From contig DATFRD010000172.1 in NCBI GenBank assembly GCA_035263645.1, positions 1 through 36,920 of the forward strand: 36,920 nucleotides of DNA, given 5' to 3'. This document shows positions 32,229-36,920 of the stretch, piece by piece; position 1 is the first letter of the stretch; each line of letters begins with the position of its first letter. A program made the position numbers and the translations under genes. Origin of the DNA: CF-161 sp035263645 (GTDB taxonomy: Bacteria; Chloroflexota; Dormibacteria; Dormibacterales; Dormibacteraceae). The notes below the pieces were generated by a model, which did no database searches, had not been told where the DNA came from, and saw only the letters and a program-made list of their open reading frames with translations.

Positions 32229-32427
32229 TTGCAAGAGGGGGCGGGCCCCCCCCTTCCGGAACCCCCCCTAACAGATGCAAGGGGGGGCGGGCCCCCCCCT
32301 TCCGGAACCCCCCCTCTTCTTGGGATTTCCGGTGCACCTTCGGTGCATCCCTTCGGGGCTGCAGTTAATGTGGTCGGCGTCGGGATCACGGACTCATACG
32401 CTCGGGCTAAGCCCTTGCTTACGCTGC
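32229..32427 (-). repeat. Intergenic repeat element, copy B, inverted, with doubled hairpin module
   Basis: Read on the minus strand it matches copy A: the 40-bp block is 32388-32427 (39/40 identical), the 14-bp block is 32335-32348, then the GC-rich module. Here the module occurs twice, at about 32274-32316 and 32229-32269, each with TTCCGGAA and a G-run/C-run hairpin. In the 40-bp block the single change turns a GGGC-TTC-GCCC hairpin into GGGC-TTA-GCCC, leaving the stem intact. It lies between the convergent zinc-ribbon and AAA genes. Confidence 0.8.
32233..32301. terminator. Two GC-rich hairpins between convergent genes
   Basis: Stems at 32279-32301 (AAGGGGGGG with CCCCCCCTT) and 32233-32255 (one G-A interruption) stand between the stop codons of the zinc-ribbon gene and the AAA ATPase gene. 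They probably stop transcription from both sides. No T-run follows. Confidence 0.55.
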
Positions 32428-32452
32428 CCTTGAGTCCTTCCTCCCTGGGGGC

Positions 32453-33850
32453 TCAGCGGCGGTAGAGCGCCCTGCCCTCCAGCTCGTCCTTGTTCAGGCG
32501 CTTGTTGAGGTGCAGCCCCTCCAGGAGGAACTCGGCCACGGACGCCCGAACCTCCGGCCGGTCGGGCAGCTGGAGGCGCTTCAGGGCGGCGGCCAGCTCC
32601 GGGGTGTCGCCCAGAGCCCGGACGTATGCGGACGACGGCATGCCCTCGCCGACCTCGACGATCTCGCCGTCGTCGAAGCGCGCGACCAGATTCTCGAACT
32701 GGCCGGCGGCGAAGTAGCGACTGAAGACGGAGCTGACGGCCGCCCGCTGGATGCGGTCCAGGACCTGCTCCTCCTTGCCCTCGTCCAGCGCCTCGATCTC
32801 CACGCGGCCGTTCGTCGAGGCGGCCAGGAAGCGCAGGTCGGCGATCCGGGGCACGGCCACGGACTCGTTCACCCGCACCGCGCGCCGGACCGCGTTGGCG
32901 GCCAGGTTCTCGTAGTTGCCGATGGACATGCGCACCGAGACCCCCGACGACTGTGAGATGTGGGGGCTGCGCCTGGCCAGGTGCGTCATCTCCGCCACGA
33001 TCTCCTTCATGAACGGCGGGATGACCACGTCGACCTCGTCGGGCATCCTGGCCCCCTCGGCCTCCATGATCGCGATCTCCTCGCTCGCGGCCAGCGGGTA
33101 GTGCGTGCGAACCTGGGACCCGAAGCGGTCCTTGAGCGGCGTGATGATGCGCCCTCGCGACGTGTAGTCCTCGGGGTTGGCGCTGGCCACGACGAGCAGG
33201 TCGAGGGGCAGCCGGATCCGGTAGCCGCGGATCTGGACGTCCTTCTCCTCCATGATGTTGAGCAGGCCGACCTGGATGCGCTCGGCCAGGTCCGGCAGCT
33301 CGTTGATCCCGAAGATGCCCCGGTTGGTGCGCGGGATCAGGCCGTAGTGGATGGTGAGCTCGTCGGCGAGGTAGCGGCCCTCGGCCACCTTGATCGGGTC
33401 CACCTCGCCGATCAGGTCCGCGATCGAGATGTCCGGCGTGGCGAGCTTCTCGCCATAGCGCCGGTCGCGCGGCAGCCACTCGATGGGCGTCTCCTCGCCG
33501 CAGCGCGAGGCGATGTCCCGGCAGTGCCGGCAGATCGGCGCGTAGGGGTGATCGTTGATCTCGCAGCCCGCCACGACGGGGATCTCGTCGTCGAGCAGGT
33601 CGACCAGCGTGCGCATGATGCGGCTCTTGGCCTGGCCCCGCTCGCCCAGCAGGATCAGGTCGTGGCCCGAGATGATTGCGTTGCAGATCTGGGGGATGAC
33701 CGTTTCGTGGTAGCCGACGATGCCCGGAAAGAGCTCCTGGCCGGTGCGGAGCTTCTGCAGCAGGTTGCGTCGCAGCTCGTGTTTGACGGTCTCGCGCACG
33801 TGCCCGCTGGCTCGGAGGTCGGCGGTCGTGGCCGGCTTGGGGAGCTTCAC
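32453..33850 (-). CDS. ChlI/MoxR-like AAA+ ATPase
   Basis: A 465-aa AAA+ protein of the magnesium-chelatase-subunit-I/MoxR clade. Order: ELFPGIVGYHETVIPQICNA, Walker A-like LLGERGQAKSRI (Ala in place of the usual second Gly), a Cys-rich insertion PICRHCRDIASRCGEETPIE, Walker B-like GIFGINELPDL (Asn in the usual Asp position), sensor LLVVASANPEDYTSRGRIIT and arginine-finger region PLKDRFGSQV. The INELPDL form is, as I recall, usual for this subgroup. Such ATPases normally work with a VWA-domain partner, which is absent here. Frame extends to GTG 33859, but that codon overlaps the TATAGT box, so GTG 33850, 7 nt after it, is preferred. Confidence 0.82.
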   Translation of the reverse strand: MKLPKPATTADLRASGHVRETVKHELRRNLLQKLRTGQELFPGIVGYHETVIPQICNAIISGHDLILLGERGQAKSRIMRTLVDLLDDEIPVVAGCEINDHPYAPICRHCRDIASRCGEETPIEWLPRDRRYGEKLATPDISIADLIGEVDPIKVAEGRYLADELTIHYGLIPRTNRGIFGINELPDLAERIQVGLLNIMEEKDVQIRGYRIRLPLDLLVVASANPEDYTSRGRIITPLKDRFGSQVRTHYPLAASEEIAIMEAEGARMPDEVDVVIPPFMKEIVAEMTHLARRSPHISQSSGVSVRMSIGNYENLAANAVRRAVRVNESVAVPRIADLRFLAASTNGRVEIEALDEGKEEQVLDRIQRAAVSSVFSRYFAAGQFENLVARFDDGEIVEVGEGMPSSAYVRALGDTPELAAALKRLQLPDRPEVRASVAEFLLEGLHLNKRLNKDELEGRALYRR

Positions 33851-33857
33851 CCACCCC

Positions 33858-33867
33858 ACTATAGACT
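33858..33867. promoter_or_regulatory. Overlapping divergent -10 boxes
   Basis: ACTATAGACT contains TATAGT on the minus strand (33858-33863), 7 nt before the AAA gene start, and TAGACT on the plus strand (33862-33867), 9 nt before the GDPD start. The two boxes share two base pairs, so RNA polymerase cannot open both promoters together. Confidence 0.55.
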
Positions 33868-33876
33868 GGACCTCCC

Positions 33877-34629
33877 ATGGGCTCTCGAATGTCGGTCGCT
33901 GGCCTCTACCGGCGCGCCAGGGGCCGCGAGAGGCCCCTGATCGGCGGCCACCGTGGCAATCCGGCGGAGCATCCCGAGAACACGCTGGCCTCCTTCCGAT
34001 CGGCCATCGAGCTCGGCGTGGACATGATCGAGTGCGACGTCCACATGTCGGCCGACGGCGAGCTGGTGGTCATCCACGACCACACCCTCGACCGGACGAC
34101 CAACGCGTCTGGCCTGGTCGCGCAGCGCCCGCTGGCCGCGCTGCGCGAGCTGGACGCGGGCGCGGGGGAGCGGCTGCCGGTGCTGACCGAGGTGTGCGAG
34201 CTGGCCCGCGCGCGGGTCGGTCTCTGCGTCGAGATCAAGCAGATCCCCGTGCCCTACCCCGGCCTGGAGGAGAAGCTGGTCGCGACGCTGCGGGAGCTGG
34301 ACATGGTGGACCAGACGGCAGTGATCAGCTTCCACCACGCCGCCGTGAAGCGCCTCAAGGAGCTGGAGCCGGCGCTCAGCGTCGGCGTCATCGAGGGCGC
34401 CCGGCCCATCGACCCGGTGGCGCTCATGCGGAGCGCCGGGGCGGAGATCTACTCGCCCCACTACGGGGCCATGGACCGGGAGCTGGTAGAGCAGGTCCAC
34501 GCCGCCGGCGGGGCGGTGGGGACCTGGACGGTCGACGACGCGGCAGCGGTCGCGTGGTGCCGGGTCTGCGGACCCGACTCGATCTTCACCAACCGGCCCC
34601 GCGAGATCCTGTCCGCGTTCAAGGACTGA
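33877..34629 (+). CDS. Glycerophosphodiester phosphodiesterase
   Basis: A 250-aa GDPD-family enzyme hydrolysing glycerophosphodiesters to glycerol 3-phosphate and an alcohol, in phospholipid turnover. The TIM-barrel motifs are present: GGHRGNPAEHPENTLASF, DMIECDVHMSADGELVVIHD with the metal ligands, HTLDRTTNASG, and VEIKQIP. The end GTWTVDD and GPDSIFTNRP are family standard. There is no signal peptide, so it probably acts in the cytoplasm. Start ATG 33877 fits the TAGACT box; ATG 33889 is an alternative. It converges on the ABC exporter gene with 25 bp between stops. Confidence 0.9.
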   Translation: MGSRMSVAGLYRRARGRERPLIGGHRGNPAEHPENTLASFRSAIELGVDMIECDVHMSADGELVVIHDHTLDRTTNASGLVAQRPLAALRELDAGAGERLPVLTEVCELARARVGLCVEIKQIPVPYPGLEEKLVATLRELDMVDQTAVISFHHAAVKRLKELEPALSVGVIEGARPIDPVALMRSAGAEIYSPHYGAMDRELVEQVHAAGGAVGTWTVDDAAAVAWCRVCGPDSIFTNRPREILSAFKD

Positions 34630-34654
34630 CGGCGCCGGCCGGCACCGGTGCGCC

Positions 34655-36508
34655 CTACGCGACGAACTGGGTGGCGTGCAGGTGCGCGTAGAGGCCGCCG
34701 CGAGCCAGCAGCTCCTCGTGGGTGCCGCGGTCCAGGAGGCGACCGCCGTCGAGCACGAGGATCTGGTCGGCCTGCCGGATGGTGGAGAGGCGGTGGGCGA
34801 TCACGAACGACGTCCGCCCGCGGAGCAGCACGGCGAGCGCCTCCTGCACCAGCGCCTCCGTCTCCGAGTCCAGGTGGGAGGTAGCCTCGTCCAGGATCAG
34901 GATGGCTGGGTCCTTGAGCAGCGCCCTGGCGATCACGAGGCGCTGCTTCTCGCCGCCCGAGAACCGGTAGCCGCGCTCGCCCACGACGGTCTCGTACCCC
35001 TCCGGCAGCCGCTCCAGGAGGTCGTGGATCCGCGCCGCCTCGCACGCCGACCTCAGCTCGCCGTCGGTCGCGGCCGGCCTTGCGTACCGGAGGTTCGCGG
35101 CGACGGTGTCGTGGAAGAGGTGCGGGTCCTGGGGGACCATGGCGACGGCGGCCCCCAGGCTCTCGAGCCGCAGATCCCGGATGTCCTGGCCGTCCACCAG
35201 GACGCGGCCCCGGCTGGCCTCGTACAGCCGGGGGACCAGGTGGCAGAGCGTCGTCTTGCCGGCGCCCGTGGGCCCGACCAGCGCGGTCATTGCGCCAGGC
35301 TCGGTCGTGAAGGACACCTCCCGCAGCACCCAGTCGCCCGGCTCCCGCGACAGCGGCGGCACCTCGCCCTCGCCCTCCAGCGACGCGATCGAGACGTCGG
35401 CCGGCGGCGGATAGCGGAACCACACGTCGCGGAACTCCACCTCCCCCCGCACGCGGACGAGGTCGCGAGCGCCCGGGCGGTCGGCGATCCCCACGGGCTT
35501 GTCCAGGACCTCGAAGACCCGCTCGAAGCCGACGAGCCCGCTGATCATGTTGATGCGGGTGCTGGCCAGGTCCACGACGGGCCCGTACACCCGCTGCGCG
35601 AGCGTCGCGAGCGCGATCAGCGTGCCGAGGCTCAGCGCGCCCCTGAGGACCGCGCCACCGCCCAGCCAGTAGATCGCCACCACGGCCAGCGAGCCGGTCA
35701 GCGAGAGGACGGCCCCGAAGGAGCTCAGCAGCACGTTCTGCCGCACCATGGTCGTCCGCAGGCGCGCGGCCCGCTCGCTGAAGCGCTCCAGCTCAACGTC
35801 CAGGCGGCCGAAGAGTTTGACCAGGAGGGCCCCGGCGACGTTGAGGCGCTCGGTGATGGACACGTTCAGAGCGCCCCACTGCTCCATCCGCAGCTTGCTG
35901 AGGCGGCGTGACCGGCGGCCCACCAGCTCCGCCGGCACGACGACCAGCGGGATCAGCGCCAGCACGACGGCGGTGACTGACCAGCTGAGCACGAACATGG
36001 CCGTCAGCGTCGACGCCAGGCTGACCAGGTCCGAGAAGGCCGCGCTCAGCGTCTCCGTGAGCAGCCCCTCGACCGTGTTCACGTCGTAGTTGAGGCGCGA
36101 CTGGAGCCGGCCCGACTGGACGCGGGTGAAGAAGGCGAGCGGCATGCGCTGCAGGTGGTCGTAGAGGGCACGGCGCAGGCTGAGGACGACGCCGGAGCCG
36201 ATGCGGGTTCCGAGCCAGCCGGCCGCCACGTGCTCGGTGCTGGTGGCGACGTACAGCAGGCCGAGCGTGCCCGCCAGCAGTGCGAGCAGGCCGGCGTCCC
36301 GCCCGGGCAGCGCTTGGTCCACGATCCGCCGGATCACCAGGGCTGGCAGGACCTGCAACGCGCCGCCGGCGGCCGTGAGCACCAGGTAGCCGGTGAGCCG
36401 CAGCCGGTAGGGCCGAGCGAACGCCCAGGCGCGCCGGAGCAGCACGGAGTCCAGTGACAGCGTCCGCAGCCGGTCCGGGTCGGTCCACAGGGTGTGCCAG
36501 ACGCCCAT
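34655..36508 (-). CDS. ABC exporter with fused membrane and ATPase domains (MsbA/MDR type)
   Basis: Half-transporter of 617 aa that would act as a dimer exporting lipids, drugs or peptides. The N-terminal about 330 residues hold six membrane segments (AFARPYRLRLTGYLVLTAAG onward) with the coupling segment LQRMPLAFFTRVQSGRLQSR. The ATPase domain has Walker A LVGPTGAGKTTL, Q-loop VAMVPQDPHLF, signature YRFSGGEKQRL, Walker B ILILDEATSHLD and H-loop FVIAHRLST. Substrate unknown. ATG 36508 is preferred as it begins MGVWHTLWTDPDRL; the frame is open to 36661, but the added segment does not look like part of the family and would overlap the dehalogenase start. Confidence 0.9.
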   Translation of the reverse strand: MGVWHTLWTDPDRLRTLSLDSVLLRRAWAFARPYRLRLTGYLVLTAAGGALQVLPALVIRRIVDQALPGRDAGLLALLAGTLGLLYVATSTEHVAAGWLGTRIGSGVVLSLRRALYDHLQRMPLAFFTRVQSGRLQSRLNYDVNTVEGLLTETLSAAFSDLVSLASTLTAMFVLSWSVTAVVLALIPLVVVPAELVGRRSRRLSKLRMEQWGALNVSITERLNVAGALLVKLFGRLDVELERFSERAARLRTTMVRQNVLLSSFGAVLSLTGSLAVVAIYWLGGGAVLRGALSLGTLIALATLAQRVYGPVVDLASTRINMISGLVGFERVFEVLDKPVGIADRPGARDLVRVRGEVEFRDVWFRYPPPADVSIASLEGEGEVPPLSREPGDWVLREVSFTTEPGAMTALVGPTGAGKTTLCHLVPRLYEASRGRVLVDGQDIRDLRLESLGAAVAMVPQDPHLFHDTVAANLRYARPAATDGELRSACEAARIHDLLERLPEGYETVVGERGYRFSGGEKQRLVIARALLKDPAILILDEATSHLDSETEALVQEALAVLLRGRTSFVIAHRLSTIRQADQILVLDGGRLLDRGTHEELLARGGLYAHLHATQFVA

Positions 36509-36619
36509 GGGAGGGTGAAGTGTGCACCCCGCCTGCCGGATTGCCGCAAGCCCCCCAGGCCATGAGAAAATGGTGGGGCCAGAACGCGCGTCATCCCTGT
36601 CCTCCGGGCCCGGGTGGCA

Positions 36620-36625
36620 TAGCCT
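36620..36625 (+). promoter_or_regulatory. -10 box of the haloalkane dehalogenase gene, leaderless type
   Basis: TAGCCT is followed by 7 nt and the GTG at 36633, with no ribosome site. Confidence 0.45.
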
Positions 36626-36632
36626 GTCGGCA

Positions 36633-36920
36633 GTGAACGAGACGACATGGCGTGACCGCAAGCGGTGGGCGGAGGTGTCGGGCCTCCGGATGGCCTACGT
36701 CGAGGAGGGCCAGGGCGACCCGATCGTTCTCCTCCACGGCAACCCCACGTCCTCGTACCTCTGGCGGAACGTGATCCCGCACCTGAGCCCGCTGGGCCGC
36801 TGCATCGCGCCGGACCTGCTCGGCATGGGCGACTCCGACCCGCTGCCGGACTCGGGCCCCGGTCGCTACCGCTTCGTCGACCACCGGCGACAGCTCGACG
36901 TGCTGCTCGAGACGCTGGGG
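36633..36920 (+). CDS. Haloalkane dehalogenase, N-terminal 96 residues
   Basis: Alpha/beta-hydrolase of the haloalkane dehalogenase family, which cleaves carbon-halogen bonds to give an alcohol and halide. Cut by the right edge. The visible part has GLRMAYVEEGQGDPIVLLHG followed by NPTSSYLWRNVIPHL, in which N37 corresponds to the halide-stabilising Asn of the LinB/DhaA group, and then RCIAPDLLGMGDSD. The nucleophilic Asp and catalytic His lie beyond the window, so activity cannot be judged. GTG start fits the TAGCCT position. Confidence 0.85.
   Translation, partial: MNETTWRDRKRWAEVSGLRMAYVEEGQGDPIVLLHGNPTSSYLWRNVIPHLSPLGRCIAPDLLGMGDSDPLPDSGPGRYRFVDHRRQLDVLLETLG

Overview
The window is a GC-rich (roughly 70%) bacterial chromosome segment, densely coding on both strands, with no rRNA, tRNA, insertion sequence, phage gene or CRISPR array that I can see. 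The gene set (a ClgR-like regulator next to clpP, a UPF0182 membrane giant, a Gram-positive-type LexA box, a two-domain ThyX, a DUF3052 protein) and the many starts placed 6-9 nt behind a TANNNT -10 box suggest a high-GC terrabacterial lineage such as Actinobacteriota, Chloroflexota or Dormibacterota. The exact phylum cannot be settled from this sequence alone.

Left part (1-16.4 kb), mostly minus strand. A tightly coupled minus-strand set (MBL-fold hydrolase, small membrane protein, DUF3052 protein, lipoprotein solute-binding protein cut by the left edge) follows an SOS-like box. Then come a class I FBP aldolase, a plus-strand 3-methyladenine DNA glycosylase whose 3' end overlaps a GGDEF gene, and a thiolase coupled to that GGDEF gene. 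Next are a fused nuclease-like/hypoxanthine phosphoribosyltransferase, UPF0182, clpP with its ClgR-like regulator, and a coupled methyltransferase/acetyltransferase/FAD-oxidoreductase group. A LysE exporter and an AAA-less Clp-N protein are on the plus strand.

Middle (16.5-26.5 kb). The plus strand carries a duplicated ThyX-like protein coupled to an acetolactate-synthase-like ThDP enzyme, glutamate dehydrogenase, a DUF6941-like protein and an MFS exporter. Facing it on the minus strand is an ECF sigma factor / anti-sigma factor / ABC ATPase / ABC permease operon.

Right part (26.6-36.9 kb). A putative queuine-salvage locus (DUF2419-type queuosine-nucleotide hydrolase, EVE-domain protein, and a tRNA-guanine transglycosylase with an altered base pocket) is followed by a proline-rich acetyltransferase. 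Then two inverted copies of a roughly 150-200 bp intergenic repeat bracket a DinB-like gene and a zinc-ribbon membrane protein. The window ends with a ChlI/MoxR-like AAA ATPase divergent from a glycerophosphodiester phosphodiesterase, an ABC exporter, and the start of a haloalkane dehalogenase.

The observations most worth following are the queuine-salvage locus, the inverted repeat pair, the LexA box lying inside a plus-strand promoter with no evident gene, a folded RNA candidate at 6550-6652, the altered PRPP loop in the fused HPRT, and divergent promoters with overlapping -10 boxes.
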